Positions 15,408 to 26,633 of a stretch of DNA of 64,000 nt are shown one piece after another. The notes under the pieces were generated by a model that saw only the letters and a list, made by a program, of their open reading frames with translations, ran no database searches and had not been told where the DNA came from. The stretch spans positions 1-64,000 of the forward strand of contig JBQVOK010000001.1 of assembly GCA_052437175.1 (NCBI GenBank), in the 5' to 3' direction. Position 1 is the first letter of the stretch, and the number at the start of each line of letters is the position of its first letter. The DNA is from JACVCJ01 sp052437175 (lineage in GTDB: Bacteria; Bacteroidota; Bacteroidia; CAIKAF01). The position numbers were made by a program, and so were the translations under genes.

Positions 15408-18400
15408 ATGAAAAATATGTACCTTACTCTACCACTGCTCCGGCGGCTGGGAGCGGGTGCAATGTTGATGCTCGGAATTACCCTCTCAGGGCGGGCCCAG
15501 TATTGTACCACCGGCCTTTATGTCAACGGCTGTAGCTTCGGCGATGACATCAACGATTTCACATTAGGAACAGGAGGATCTCTGATCAACACAACCGCCA
15601 CGGGATGTACCGGGGGAACGGCAGGTTATGCGGATTATACCTCCATAAATCCCAGTGTGGCACCCAACCAGGTGATCCCTTTTACATTCACCACTTCTTA
15701 CGGTTGCTGCGAAGGCCTTGCGATCTGGATCGACTTTAATGACAACTATGTCTTTGAGGCCTCCGAAAAACTCTATGCCAGCGCCACTACCATCGGCAGT
15801 GTAAACAGCACCATTACCATTCCTGCCGCAGCACTCGGCGGTACGCACCGTATGCGTGTGCGGGATGCCTGGAATATTGCCGGTACGGGTATCGATGCCT
15901 GTACCAGTTACGGCTACGGCGAGGTGCACGACTATTCCATTACCGTGGTGGTTCCGCCTTGTGCCGCTCCCATTACAGGAGGTACGGCCGTGGCCTCACA
16001 GCCTTCTTACTGCCCGGTTTCCCCGGTAAATATTTCGGTTACCGGTGCTACCATCGGAGGCGGACTGCTGTACCAGTGGCAAAGCTCTACCAGCGGTCTT
16101 CCCGGCAGCTGGACCGATGTGGCCGGTGCTACCGGTGCGGGTTTCTCTGCTGTACAGACAGGGCCTACCAATTACCGCCGCCGTATGATCTGCCCCGCAG
16201 GTCCGGACACGGCCTATTCTACCGTGGTATTTGCCGATGTAACGCCTTACCTGAACTGCTACTGTACCTCCTCTGCCGTGAATGGTGGTGATGAAGACAT
16301 TGTGCTGGTACAGGCCGGAGCGTTGAACAACAGCTCTACGGCCAACTGCGATGTATATACCGACTTTACCGCGCTTACACCGGTGAGCCTGTTCAAGGGC
16401 CTTTCGTACCCGGTACGCGTAGATGTGGGCGACTGTAACGGGCCTACCTATTATGCCAACGGTGTGGCCGTATTTATTGATTATAACCACAACGGTGATT
16501 TCAGTGATGCAGGCGAACGCGTGTTCTTTACGCCCGTGCAGCCTGCCGCCGCCGTGCTTACGCATGCCGGCAGCTTTTCGGTGCCGCTAAGCGCCCAGAC
16601 CGGTATTGCGCGTATGCGTGTAATTGCCGTGGAAGGCGGAGACGGCGCGTTGATCAGTCCCTGCGGTACCTATGGCTATGGCGAGACAGAAGATTATCTC
16701 GTGAGTATTCAGCCGCAGCCGGCCAACGAGGTGAAACTGATCTCCATCGACAACCCGGGCATTGCTGCCTGTGCGTTTAATAACAACCTGCTGGTGACCC
16801 TTAAAAATAACGGTTCGGCAGCCTTAACGGCTGCTACTTTTGATGTAAATACAGGCGGACTTGTTCAGGCGGGCCTGGTATGGAACGGGAATATTGCTTC
16901 CGGAGCCACCCAGCAGATACAGGTGCCCGGCACGTTTGTATTCAATGACGGGGATACCCTGGGTGTAACCGTACGCCTGCCCAACGGCGTGGCCGATACC
17001 GATACGACCGACAACAAACAGGGACTGCGTACCTGGCTTGCGCTCAGCGGTATATATAAAGTAGGTTATGGGGTGAACGGTAATGACTCCATCGCCGATA
17101 TTCCCACGGCCATCAGTCAGCTGGAGCTGCGTGGCGTATGTGACACGGTGTATTTTGACCTGCGCAGCGGTACCTATACCGGGCATTACCTGGTGCAGCA
17201 GTACCCGGGCTGGAGTGCCGGTAAAATGGCCATCTTCCGCTCCGAAACACAGAATGCGGCCGACGTGATCCTTACCGACAGTATCACCGCCGCTTCAGAC
17301 AACTATATTTTCCGCCTCGACGGTGCCGACGGTATCGGTTTCCAGCATGTGACCATGCGTCAGAAATCAGCTGCCTTCCGCACCGCCATCGATCTGCTGA
17401 ACGGCGCGCATTACCTCTTTGTAGACAACAGCCGCCTGCTGGCCGATACGTCCCTTTCCGGCTCAAGCACATCGAACTTCGACCAGATACTGATCCGCTC
17501 GGCCAATGCCACTACGGATAATCACAGTACCATCACCCATAACCTGCTCAGCGGCGGAAGCCGTGCCATTAACCTGGGTGCGGCTACCGGTGAGTACGAA
17601 AGCGGGCATACCATCAGCGGGAACACGATCGAAAAAATTTCGTTCCTGTCTGTGATTCTCAACGGTATGAACGGTATTACCGTAGAAAATAATACGATTA
17701 AAGTGGCTCCGTATACCAACCTGGCCAATCCGCTGGGAATACAGTACTCCGGAAGCATCGGGGGCGGTACGATCTCGGGCAACCATGTAACCAGTAACAA
17801 AGAAGGTAGTTCTATCCTGCTTTCGAATGTAAAAGGCGGCGTATCGCCCGTGCTGGTAAGCAATAACTTTATATACAGCAGCGATTCCACCAATGCTACG
17901 GGGCATGCCCCCATCAGTGTATTCGATGTAAATACCACCGATGTGACCATTGCCAACAACAGTATTTCCTATTTCGGCAACAACATCAGCTACGGCGGTA
18001 TTTATGTGGCCGACGGATCGAACATTGCCCTGTATAACAACAATATCGGAGCCTGGAACAACGGTTATGCCGTTAAAATAGACAAGACCTATTCCCTGCA
18101 GGCTTCTGACAACAATAACTTTTATACAGAAGGCGCCCAGTATGCCATATATGCGGGTACGGGTTATACAAACCTGTCGGGCTGGCAGTCCGGCACCGGT
18201 TTTGACGCGGCTTCACTGAGCGTAAATCCCGGCTTTAACGGAACTGACCTGCACACCTGCACACCGCAGCTGAATGCGGCCGGTATGGCGCTGGCGCTGG
18301 TAAGCAAAGACTTTGACGGCGATATCCGTTACAGCATGCCCGATATCGGCGGCGATGAGTTCTTTGGCGGTCCGGAAGGCCTGATCACTACGGAAGACGA

Positions 18401-19085
18401 TTTCCTGAAATGTCCTTCAGAGAGCGTAAGCTTCGGCGGCACGGCCATCAGCGGTGTCAGCTACAGCTGGAACCCGGGAGGCGCCACTACGTCGACGATA
18501 AGCACCACAGCGGCCGGTACCTATATTATTACCGGTACCTCGGCCTGCGGCAGCTTCAGCGATACGGTGATGGTAGCCAACAAACCCCTGCCGGTGGCTT
18601 CCTTTACCACGGCAAACAGTTTCGGCCTGTCAGCCGCCTTTAACAATACCAGCACCAATGCCAACAGTTATATGTGGAATTTTGGTGACGGAAGCACTTC
18701 TACCGATGTAAACCCGACGCACATTTACAGCTCGGGCGATACCTATGTGATAACACTTACCGCTTACGGCGACTGCGATACGGTAACGACCACGCAGACG
18801 TATACGGCTGTAGCCTTCGGTCTGAGTGAATCCGGATCGGGCAGCATCGGCGTATATCCGAACCCGGCAGTGGAATCTGTAAACATCTCTTTTAACGGCA
18901 CCGCTTCCGGCATGGCCCAGTTCGTGATCACGGACATGAGCGGCAAGGTAGCCGGCCGTTACGAATCTGCAATAAGTTCAGGCAGCATCTACACCATCGA
19001 TATTACGTCGCTGGCCGTAGGTGTGTACGATGTATCGGTTACCCTGAACGATGAAACCACACATTTACGCATTATACGTAAGTAA
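15408..19085 (+). CDS. Giant T9SS-exported surface protein, paralogue 1 (GEVED N-terminus)
   Basis: This 1225-residue protein has a signal peptide cleaved after about SGRAQ. GEVED-type domains follow at about 35-180 (WIDFNDNYVFEASEKLY, GEVHDYSI) and 290-430 (FIDYNHNGDFSDAGERV, GETEDYLV), with an Ig-like module between (YQWQSSTSG). After a CARDB-like segment comes a long right-handed beta-helix-like region rich in NN and IxxNxI motifs (about 560-960). An Ig-like domain (TYSW-type), a PKD domain (SYMWNFGDGSTSTDVNPTHI) and a type A sorting domain (VYPNPAVESVNI to the C-terminus) end it. It should be exported by T9SS and attached to or released from the surface. An adhesin role is inference. Confidence 0.85.
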   Translation: MKNMYLTLPLLRRLGAGAMLMLGITLSGRAQYCTTGLYVNGCSFGDDINDFTLGTGGSLINTTATGCTGGTAGYADYTSINPSVAPNQVIPFTFTTSYGCCEGLAIWIDFNDNYVFEASEKLYASATTIGSVNSTITIPAAALGGTHRMRVRDAWNIAGTGIDACTSYGYGEVHDYSITVVVPPCAAPITGGTAVASQPSYCPVSPVNISVTGATIGGGLLYQWQSSTSGLPGSWTDVAGATGAGFSAVQTGPTNYRRRMICPAGPDTAYSTVVFADVTPYLNCYCTSSAVNGGDEDIVLVQAGALNNSSTANCDVYTDFTALTPVSLFKGLSYPVRVDVGDCNGPTYYANGVAVFIDYNHNGDFSDAGERVFFTPVQPAAAVLTHAGSFSVPLSAQTGIARMRVIAVEGGDGALISPCGTYGYGETEDYLVSIQPQPANEVKLISIDNPGIAACAFNNNLLVTLKNNGSAALTAATFDVNTGGLVQAGLVWNGNIASGATQQIQVPGTFVFNDGDTLGVTVRLPNGVADTDTTDNKQGLRTWLALSGIYKVGYGVNGNDSIADIPTAISQLELRGVCDTVYFDLRSGTYTGHYLVQQYPGWSAGKMAIFRSETQNAADVILTDSITAASDNYIFRLDGADGIGFQHVTMRQKSAAFRTAIDLLNGAHYLFVDNSRLLADTSLSGSSTSNFDQILIRSANATTDNHSTITHNLLSGGSRAINLGAATGEYESGHTISGNTIEKISFLSVILNGMNGITVENNTIKVAPYTNLANPLGIQYSGSIGGGTISGNHVTSNKEGSSILLSNVKGGVSPVLVSNNFIYSSDSTNATGHAPISVFDVNTTDVTIANNSISYFGNNISYGGIYVADGSNIALYNNNIGAWNNGYAVKIDKTYSLQASDNNNFYTEGAQYAIYAGTGYTNLSGWQSGTGFDAASLSVNPGFNGTDLHTCTPQLNAAGMALALVSKDFDGDIRYSMPDIGGDEFFGGPEGLITTEDDFLKCPSESVSFGGTAISGVSYSWNPGGATTSTISTTAAGTYIITGTSACGSFSDTVMVANKPLPVASFTTANSFGLSAAFNNTSTNANSYMWNFGDGSTSTDVNPTHIYSSGDTYVITLTAYGDCDTVTTTQTYTAVAFGLSESGSGSIGVYPNPAVESVNISFNGTASGMAQFVITDMSGKVAGRYESAISSGSIYTIDITSLAVGVYDVSVTLNDETTHLRIIRK

Positions 19086-19100
19086 TTCCATCATTTTATT

Positions 19101-19132
19101 GACAGGAGGCTTAAGCACCTCCTGTCTTTTTT
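19101..19132 (+). terminator. Intrinsic terminator after T9SS paralogue 1
   Basis: Perfect 9-base stem GACAGGAGG/CCTCCTGTC with an 8-base loop, followed by six or more T. It separates the first two surface-protein genes into different transcripts. Confidence 0.85.
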
Positions 19133-19179
19133 AGTTACAGTAATTTTTTGTTAGTTATAATTATAAACCACAAGCAACT

Positions 19180-22100
19180 ATGACCAAAAAGTTTGACTTT
19201 ATCCGAAAAGGATTGTTGTCTCTGATCGGTCTGGCGGGTATCTGGGCAAGCGGCCACTCGCAGATCATCATGGGCAATGGCTTCACTACCGCGTGCAGCG
19301 GAAACTTCTATGACAGCGGTGGTTCCGGCGGCAATTACGGGAACAGCCAGGATTTTACCTACACCATCTATCCCAATGCAGGTAACAATCTGCAGGTTGT
19401 TTTCTCCAGTTTTTCTGTAGAGACCTGCTGTGACTGGCTTCGTATCCACAACGGGAACAGTACCGCTGCTCCCCAGATCGGGCAATATACCAGTAACCCG
19501 GGAACCATTACCTCTACTGCCCCCGACGGCAGTCTTACCTTCGTTTTCCACTCAGACGGCTCGGTAACGAGTTCGGGCTGGGCGGCCACGATCTCGTGCA
19601 TACCGCTGCCTCCCTGTGCCGGCGCCCCAAACCCGGGTACGGCCACGGCCTCAGCCCCGGTGGTATGTCCGGGTATCAACTTTAACATTAACGTGCAGAA
19701 CGTAGTGAACGCCAGTGGTATGCAGTACCAGTGGCAGAGTTCTCCGAACGGTATCACCTGGAGCGATATCCCGGGCCAGATCAATGCCGGCTTTAACGGA
19801 ACACAGACCGCAGCGCTGAATTACCGCCTGCGTGCTATCTGTACTACCGGCCCGGATACGGCGTATTCGACCACCGTTTTTGTAGACCTGGGACAGTGTA
19901 TCAATATGACCAATGCTACGGTAACCACCTGCGGCGCCAATTTCTTCGACAGCGGCGGCCAGGCAGGTAACTACCAGCCGAGCGAAGATTACACCCTGAC
20001 CATTTATCCGAATGCCGGCAACTATGCACAGGTGGCGTTTACGGCCTTCCAGCTGGAAACCTGCTGCGACTGGCTGCGTATCTATGACGGTAACAGTACT
20101 TCGGCACCGCTGATCGGGCAGTTTACCTCGAACCCGGGAACCATCCTGGCCACTTCGTTCGACGGTAGCCTGACCTTCGAGTTCCATTCCGACGGATCGG
20201 TGCAGTACCTGGGATGGCAGGCGACGCTTTCCTGCGTGCCGAAACCGCCCAATGAGGTGGAACTGCTTTCGATCGATAACCCGGGTCTGGGCGCCTGTTC
20301 GTTCAATAACAACCTGCTCGTGACCATCCGCAATAACGGAACCAATGTGCTTACATCGGCCAGCTTTGATGTAAATATCGGCGGACTGGTAACACCCGGT
20401 AACGTATGGAATGGCTCCCTTAACCCCGGTGATGCCCAGCAGATACAGGTGCCGGGATCGTTCTTCTACAACGACGGCGATACCCTGGGTGTAAAAGTAA
20501 GTCTGCCCAACGGCCAGCCCGATGCCGACAGCACCGACAACTACAAAGGTATGCGTACCTACCTGGCCCTGCAGGGTATTTATAAAGTAGGTTACGGTAT
20601 CAACAATGCCGATACCATTGCCGATATACCTACGGCGATCGGCCGTCTGCACCTGCGCGGTATCTGTGATACGGTATATTTTGACCTGAAAGACGGTGTG
20701 TACAACGGCCGTTATACCATTAACCAGTACCCGGGATGGAATGCCGGCGAAATGGTGATTTTCCGCTCGGAGTCACAAAATGCCATGAACGTGACCCTGA
20801 CCGACAGCGCCGGTACGGCCGCCAATAACTTTGTATTCCGCCTCAACGGCGCCGACGGTATCGGTTTCCAGCACGTAACGCTGAACCCGCGTTCAGCTGC
20901 GTACCGTACGGCCATCGACCTGCTGAACGGAGCGCATTACCTGTACGTGGACAACAGCCGCCTGCTGGCGGATACCTCACTGGCTGGTACCGGTTCGGGT
21001 AACTTCGACCAGATCCTGATCCGTTCGGCCAATGCAACTACCGATAACCATAGTGTGATCACCAATAACGTACTCCGCGGAGGTTCACGCGCCATTAACC
21101 TGGGTGCGGCCGCTAATGAGTATGAGTCCGGTCACGTGATCAGGAACAATACCATTTCGAATATCGCTTTTCTGTCGGTAATCATTAACGGACAGAACGG
21201 TTTTGTATTCGAAGGCAATACCATCCATATTCCGTCATACACCAATATTGCCAACCCGCTGGGTATACAGTATTCCGGCAGTATCGGCAGTGGTTCCATC
21301 ACAGGTAACCGTATCAGCAGCAGCAAAGAGGGTAGCCTCATCCTGCTTTCGAATGTAAAAGGCATAGCCAACAATGCCGATCCGGTAAAAGTGACCAATA
21401 ACTTCCTGTACAGCAGCGACTCTGTACACGTTACCGGTAACGCCGCCATCAGCGTGTTCGATGTGAACTCTGCCGGTATCAGCATTGCCAACAACAGCAT
21501 TTCCTACTTCGGTAACAATACGGCTTCCGGCGCTATTTACGTGGCCGACGGTTCAGACGTGTCGGTCTACAACAACAACATCGGGGTATGGAACAATGCC
21601 TATGCCATTAAGATCGATAAACCGTATTCACTGGTTAATTCAGACCACAATAACTTCTACAGCGAAGGTACTTACCTGGGCTTCTACAACGGCGCAGCCC
21701 AGAATACCCTTACCGCATGGCAGTCGGCCACCGGTAAAGACGGCGCATCTATGAGCGTAACCCCGGGCTTTAACGGCAGCGACCTGCACACCTGCACACC
21801 GCAGCTGAACGGCGCCGCTATGCCGCTGAACTACATAGCCATCGACTTTGACGGTGACGGACGCATGAGCAGCCCGGACATCGGTGCCGATGAATTCTTT
21901 GGCGGACCGGAAGGACTGATCACTACCGAGGATAACTTCCTGAAATGTCCTTCAGAAAGCGTAACCTTTGGCGGTACGGCCGTTACCGGTGTTACCTACA
22001 GCTGGAACCCGGGTGGTGCTACCACGCCTTCACTCACTACCACAAATGCCGGTACCTATATCATTACCGGTACTTCGGCCTGCGGCAGCTTCAGTGATAC

Positions 22101-22620
22101 GGTGGTGGTAAGCAACCAGGCCCTGCCCGTAGCAGCCTTCAACATTGGTAACAGTGTTGGGCTTTCTGCTGCGTTCAATAATACCAGCACCAATGCCAAC
22201 AGCTATATGTGGAATTTTGGTGACGGTACTACTTCTACCGAAGTAAGTCCTACGCATATCTATACCAGCGGCGGCAGCTATGTAATTACACTGACCGCCT
22301 ACGGAGACTGCGATACCGTAACCACTACACAGACCTACATAGCCGTGGCCCTGGGCAACGAAGAATTCAGCAAGGGCAGCATTACGCTGTACCCGAACCC
22401 GGCTGTGGAAAATGTAAATATCTCTTTTGCCGGCGTTACAGGCGGCGAAACGGAGATACTGGTACTGGACATGAGCGGTAAAGCGCTGCGTACGGCCAAT
22501 ACCAATGTAAACTCCGGTTCTGTATATACACTGGATGTAAACGGACTGGTTCCGGGTGTATATATGGTACGTATTACTATGGGCGATGCGGTTTCCGTAC
22601 ACCGTATCGTGAAAAAATAG
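19180..22620 (+). CDS. Giant T9SS-exported surface protein, paralogue 2 (double CUB-like N-terminus)
   Basis: This 1146-residue protein is closest to paralogue 1 from its middle to C-terminus but has a different front. After the signal peptide there are two CUB-like domains (about 30-145 and 245-355). Each starts FYDSGG or FFDSGG, contains YTIYPNAGN and TCCDWLRI, and ends with SLTFxFHSDGSV. An Ig-like module lies between them. The shared core follows: CARDB-like segment, beta-helix region with long runs of N-x-I repeats, an Ig-like domain, PKD (SYMWNFGDGTTSTEVSPTHI) and a type A T9SS sorting domain (LYPNPAVENVNI). CUB domains bind sugars or proteins, so it may contact polysaccharide or other cells. 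That is inference. Confidence 0.85.
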   Translation: MTKKFDFIRKGLLSLIGLAGIWASGHSQIIMGNGFTTACSGNFYDSGGSGGNYGNSQDFTYTIYPNAGNNLQVVFSSFSVETCCDWLRIHNGNSTAAPQIGQYTSNPGTITSTAPDGSLTFVFHSDGSVTSSGWAATISCIPLPPCAGAPNPGTATASAPVVCPGINFNINVQNVVNASGMQYQWQSSPNGITWSDIPGQINAGFNGTQTAALNYRLRAICTTGPDTAYSTTVFVDLGQCINMTNATVTTCGANFFDSGGQAGNYQPSEDYTLTIYPNAGNYAQVAFTAFQLETCCDWLRIYDGNSTSAPLIGQFTSNPGTILATSFDGSLTFEFHSDGSVQYLGWQATLSCVPKPPNEVELLSIDNPGLGACSFNNNLLVTIRNNGTNVLTSASFDVNIGGLVTPGNVWNGSLNPGDAQQIQVPGSFFYNDGDTLGVKVSLPNGQPDADSTDNYKGMRTYLALQGIYKVGYGINNADTIADIPTAIGRLHLRGICDTVYFDLKDGVYNGRYTINQYPGWNAGEMVIFRSESQNAMNVTLTDSAGTAANNFVFRLNGADGIGFQHVTLNPRSAAYRTAIDLLNGAHYLYVDNSRLLADTSLAGTGSGNFDQILIRSANATTDNHSVITNNVLRGGSRAINLGAAANEYESGHVIRNNTISNIAFLSVIINGQNGFVFEGNTIHIPSYTNIANPLGIQYSGSIGSGSITGNRISSSKEGSLILLSNVKGIANNADPVKVTNNFLYSSDSVHVTGNAAISVFDVNSAGISIANNSISYFGNNTASGAIYVADGSDVSVYNNNIGVWNNAYAIKIDKPYSLVNSDHNNFYSEGTYLGFYNGAAQNTLTAWQSATGKDGASMSVTPGFNGSDLHTCTPQLNGAAMPLNYIAIDFDGDGRMSSPDIGADEFFGGPEGLITTEDNFLKCPSESVTFGGTAVTGVTYSWNPGGATTPSLTTTNAGTYIITGTSACGSFSDTVVVSNQALPVAAFNIGNSVGLSAAFNNTSTNANSYMWNFGDGTTSTEVSPTHIYTSGGSYVITLTAYGDCDTVTTTQTYIAVALGNEEFSKGSITLYPNPAVENVNISFAGVTGGETEILVLDMSGKALRTANTNVNSGSVYTLDVNGLVPGVYMVRITMGDAVSVHRIVKK

Positions 22621-22644
22621 AGGTATATATCTCTTGAATAATGA

Positions 22645-22675
22645 GGCCGTCTAGCTGTAAGCTGGGCGGCTTTTT
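22645..22675 (+). terminator. Intrinsic terminator after T9SS paralogue 2
   Basis: GCCGTCTAGCT pairs with AGCTGGGCGGC around a three-base loop with one or two mismatches, followed by TTTTTG. It lies 25 bases past the stop codon. Confidence 0.7.
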
Positions 22676-22884
22676 GTTTTAGGGTAATACCGGCAGGAAA
22701 TGTGAGGCCTTTTTTAAACTATATGCGTACCTAACTCAGTAATAATGCCTTTTTTAAAGGAGATTTTGTGCGTTGGTACGGCTTTTTTTTGCGTAATATT
22801 TACAATATATTCATTTGCTATTCATAATCTTAAACAGGTGTTTTTATTAGCTGAAAAATGCTAAATTGCTTTAAAACTTAAGGC

Positions 22885-25800
22885 ATGATGAGAAAAACTA
22901 CAAAGCAGATGAGGGCGGCATTGCTATTGCTGGTCCTTACGCTCGGGGGCGCTTTCGGCGCCAGGAGCCAGATCGTGATCTCTACGAACCACACGGCGAG
23001 TAACGGGAACGCGGTCGTGACATTTAATGTGCAGAACACTACTGCCAACCCGGTTATCCTGACCGGTGTAAGTACACACCTGAATACGGCTACGGTAAAC
23101 AATATCGAACTGCTGTACCGGGCAACCCCCATCAATCAGCCGGGAGGCAGCTGGACGGACGGTATCGTGGGTGCCGGACAGAACGGCTGGGTCTCTGCCG
23201 GCACGGCCAGCCTCAGCAATACCAATAATGCCAACGGGGTAGTTCCTGTGCTCAGCGGTCTATCGGTGGTGATACCGGCAGGTTCCACATACGGGTTTGC
23301 ACTCGGAGCTACTTCGGTGCGCTACATGGACCTGGGCAGCGGTGTGAATACTTTCAGCGCCAGCGGTATCAACCTGCTTACGGGTGATGGCATCAGCTGG
23401 GGAGGTACCTTTCCGCCGACCACGCCCAATAACTACCCACGCGGTTTTGTGGGCAGCATCGAGCTTATCCCGGGAACGCCCTGCAACGGAGCACCGGCCC
23501 AGGGAACCACTACGGGCCCGGCACTGCTGTGTCCGTCGGTAGCCGGTTTATTCAGTGTGAGCGGTGCAACCCTGGCGGGCGGTATCGCTTACCAGTGGCA
23601 AAGCTCTTCCAACGGTATTGTGTGGAACGACATTGCAGGCGAAACCAGCTTTAACTATACCACTACCGTAACGGGCCCGCTGAACCTGCGCCGCCGGGAC
23701 ATCTGCACAGCAACGGCAGACACGGCCTATTCCACCCCCCATTTTACCGATGCAGACCAGATCAGCAACTGTTATTGTACGTCTAATGCCACGGCGTCTA
23801 CAAACAACGATATCGGGCTGGTAGAAATAGGCTCGCTGAGTAACAATTCATCCATCGTTATGGGCAACTGCGAGCAGTACACCGATTATACCAATCTGCC
23901 GGCTACGCCGCTGTTCCAGGGCATCAATACCGATGTTAAGATCACCACTACCGACTGTGAAGGCACGTCCTTTTCCACGCGGGCTGTGGTGGTGTTCATC
24001 GACTATAACCAGAACGGCAGTTTTAACGAACCGGACGAACGCGTATTTTTTACGCCAACCGTTACGGGCGCTTTAACCGTAGACCATACGGGTAATTTTG
24101 TGGTACCGCCATCTGCGCTTACCGGCGTTACCCGCATGCGCGTGATCACCAGTACCACTAACGGAGCTACACAAAGCCCCTGTGGAACCTATACCAATGG
24201 AGAGACCGAAGATTACCTGGTAGACATACAACCCCAGCCGGCCAACGAAGTAGCACTGGTCTCTGTAGATCAGCCGGGCCTTTCGAATTGTACCCTGGGC
24301 AGTCAGCTGCTGGTAACCGTTAAGAACAACGGCACGGCGGCTATTACGTCACTTACCTTTGACCTGAACAGCGGCGGACTGCCCATCAACAATATTGCCT
24401 GGACGGGGAATATAGCTCCGGGTGCCACGCAGCAGATACAGGTGCCAGGCACATTCGTGTTTAATGACGGCGACTCCCTGCATGTACTGGTAAAAGACCC
24501 CAATGGCAGTGCCGATTTTACCATAGACAACAGCTTCGGTTTCCGGCATTACCAGTCGCTGAGCGGTGAATACACGGTGGGTTATGGCGTAACCAACCTG
24601 GCCACGAAAGAATTTGCGGATATTACGGTGGCCGTGCAGGCAGCATACCAGCGCGGCGTTTGTGATACCGTGTATTTCAACATCAAGGACGATACGTATA
24701 CCGACCGCTTCCTGCTGCTGGGCGATTACCACAACTATACGCCCGGGAATATGATCGTATTCCGTTCCGAAACCAGGAACGCCAGTGCACTTATTCTGCA
24801 GGAAACCGGTACCGGTACGGCAGATAATTACCTGGTACGCCTCGAAAATACCCACGGCTGGGGCTTTGAACATATTACCTTCCGCCCCCTGGGTACTACC
24901 TACCGCAGCGCCATTGATATCCTGGGCAGTTCAGGAACGATCTTTATAGACAGCTGCCGCTTTATCGGCGACCCCAGCACCACCGGCATGACCAGCCTGG
25001 CTGCGGCCGCGGCTGCGGTTAAAACGGCTTCTTCCTCCGTGCAGGACAACATAAGTGTTACCCACAGTTTTATGCAGGACTTTGCCATCGGCGGGTACTT
25101 CTACGGAAGTTCAACAACTGCCTACGAGAACGGTATTGTATTCGAAAACAACGAATTGGTAAAAATGCATGCGGCCGGTTTTTACGGGTATTACCTGAAC
25201 CGTCCCCTGTTCCGCAACAACCGGGTGGTAATGGATACCATACCGGGCGGCGGCTCCGCTACCCAGTATGGCATGTACATGTATTACACCAACGGGGGAG
25301 AGATCAGCGGGAACCATTTTATCTCCAACGACGTTACCTATACGCTGTACCTGTATGATGCACAGGGCGACGTAAATCCCTTCCTGGTGGCCAATAACTT
25401 TATTTACAACAGTTATTCGGGCGGTAATGTGGCGGCGGTGCGCTCCGCGGCTTCGGCCAATAACCGCATCGATTTCATCAACAACAGCATTTCGCACCGT
25501 TCCACGTCAACCACCTATGCAGTGATGGACCTGGCGCTGGGCAAGAACATACGTCTCATCAACAACATCTTCTACAACCAGGGAACAGCGGCGCTGATCG
25601 AGGCGCCGGGAGTGGCCACGCTCTTTTATTCGGACCACAACAACTGGTACAATACAGCCGGACAACTGGGTAATGTAGGCGGCTCTTTTTATGCGGACCT
25701 GGCAGCCCTGCAATCCGGTTCGGCCTTTGATGCGGCTTCGGTATCTGTAGATCCGCTGTTCAACAACGAAGATCTGCATACCTGTGCCACGGCCCTGGAT

Positions 25801-26607
25801 GCTGCCGGTGAAGCGGTGACGCTTACGCTGGATATCGACGGCGATACACGCAATAGTTCTGCGCCGGACATCGGTGCCGACGAATTTATGGGCGCCAACG
25901 ATGTACTGCTGAGCAACGATTACTTCGAGAAATGTCCTTCGGCTGCACTGACCTTCGGTGCCACGCAGTTCAGCGGCGTTACCTATACCTGGGCTCCGGG
26001 TGGCGGCAATACCCCCAACATTACTGTAACTGCTCCGGGCCAGTACATTGTATCGGCTATCGGTGCCTGCGGAACCTTTATGGATACCGTGACCGTGGTC
26101 GACAAGCCGGCCCCGGTGGCTTCCTTTACGGCGGGTACGCCGGTAAGCCTGGCTGTGGCGCTGAACAATACCAGCAGCAATGCCATCGGGTATCTCTGGG
26201 ATTTTGGCGATGGCAATACCTCTACTGCTGAAAATCCTTCGCACATATATGCGTCGGGGAACGTATACGTAATTACGCTGACCGTTTACGGCGAGTGCGA
26301 TACGGTAACCACTACACAGACGGTGTCGGTGGTGGCCTCGGGCCTGGCGGAGATCGAGGGCGGAACACTTAAACTGTACCCGAACCCGGCTACGGACCTG
26401 CTGAACCTGGCCTTTGAAAACGTGGCCGATATGCAGGTGAACCTGTCGCTGCTGGACGCCGGAGGCAAAACCCTGCAGAACAGCCGCCTGAACATCGGTA
26501 ACGGTACCCTGCATACAATGGACATCAGCCGCCTGGCACCAGGTATCTATATGCTGAAGATACACTCGGATAAAGGCATAACAAGCTGCCGTTTTATAAA
26601 AAAGTAA
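22885..26607 (+). CDS. Giant T9SS-exported surface protein, paralogue 3
   Basis: This 1240-residue protein has a signal peptide ending about GARSQ. A unique N-terminal beta-sandwich of about 170 residues (VISTNHTASNGNAVVTFNVQ to GSIELIPG) is followed by an Ig-like module (YQWQSSSNGIVW). A GEVED domain comes next (FIDYNQNGSFNEPDERV, GETEDYLV), then the CARDB-like segment, a beta-helix-like core, Ig-like and PKD domains (GYLWDFGDGNTSTAENPSHI) and a type A sorting domain (LYPNPATDLLNL). The core is nearly identical to paralogue 4. It belongs to the second subgroup of the five-gene array. Two adjacent ATGs are possible; I use the first. Two preceding AT-rich bases and a 260-base spacer should hold its promoter. 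Confidence 0.85.
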   Translation: MMRKTTKQMRAALLLLVLTLGGAFGARSQIVISTNHTASNGNAVVTFNVQNTTANPVILTGVSTHLNTATVNNIELLYRATPINQPGGSWTDGIVGAGQNGWVSAGTASLSNTNNANGVVPVLSGLSVVIPAGSTYGFALGATSVRYMDLGSGVNTFSASGINLLTGDGISWGGTFPPTTPNNYPRGFVGSIELIPGTPCNGAPAQGTTTGPALLCPSVAGLFSVSGATLAGGIAYQWQSSSNGIVWNDIAGETSFNYTTTVTGPLNLRRRDICTATADTAYSTPHFTDADQISNCYCTSNATASTNNDIGLVEIGSLSNNSSIVMGNCEQYTDYTNLPATPLFQGINTDVKITTTDCEGTSFSTRAVVVFIDYNQNGSFNEPDERVFFTPTVTGALTVDHTGNFVVPPSALTGVTRMRVITSTTNGATQSPCGTYTNGETEDYLVDIQPQPANEVALVSVDQPGLSNCTLGSQLLVTVKNNGTAAITSLTFDLNSGGLPINNIAWTGNIAPGATQQIQVPGTFVFNDGDSLHVLVKDPNGSADFTIDNSFGFRHYQSLSGEYTVGYGVTNLATKEFADITVAVQAAYQRGVCDTVYFNIKDDTYTDRFLLLGDYHNYTPGNMIVFRSETRNASALILQETGTGTADNYLVRLENTHGWGFEHITFRPLGTTYRSAIDILGSSGTIFIDSCRFIGDPSTTGMTSLAAAAAAVKTASSSVQDNISVTHSFMQDFAIGGYFYGSSTTAYENGIVFENNELVKMHAAGFYGYYLNRPLFRNNRVVMDTIPGGGSATQYGMYMYYTNGGEISGNHFISNDVTYTLYLYDAQGDVNPFLVANNFIYNSYSGGNVAAVRSAASANNRIDFINNSISHRSTSTTYAVMDLALGKNIRLINNIFYNQGTAALIEAPGVATLFYSDHNNWYNTAGQLGNVGGSFYADLAALQSGSAFDAASVSVDPLFNNEDLHTCATALDAAGEAVTLTLDIDGDTRNSSAPDIGADEFMGANDVLLSNDYFEKCPSAALTFGATQFSGVTYTWAPGGGNTPNITVTAPGQYIVSAIGACGTFMDTVTVVDKPAPVASFTAGTPVSLAVALNNTSSNAIGYLWDFGDGNTSTAENPSHIYASGNVYVITLTVYGECDTVTTTQTVSVVASGLAEIEGGTLKLYPNPATDLLNLAFENVADMQVNLSLLDAGGKTLQNSRLNIGNGTLHTMDISRLAPGIYMLKIHSDKGITSCRFIKK

Positions 26608-26633
26608 CCGAATTTTAATAAATTGGTAATCAG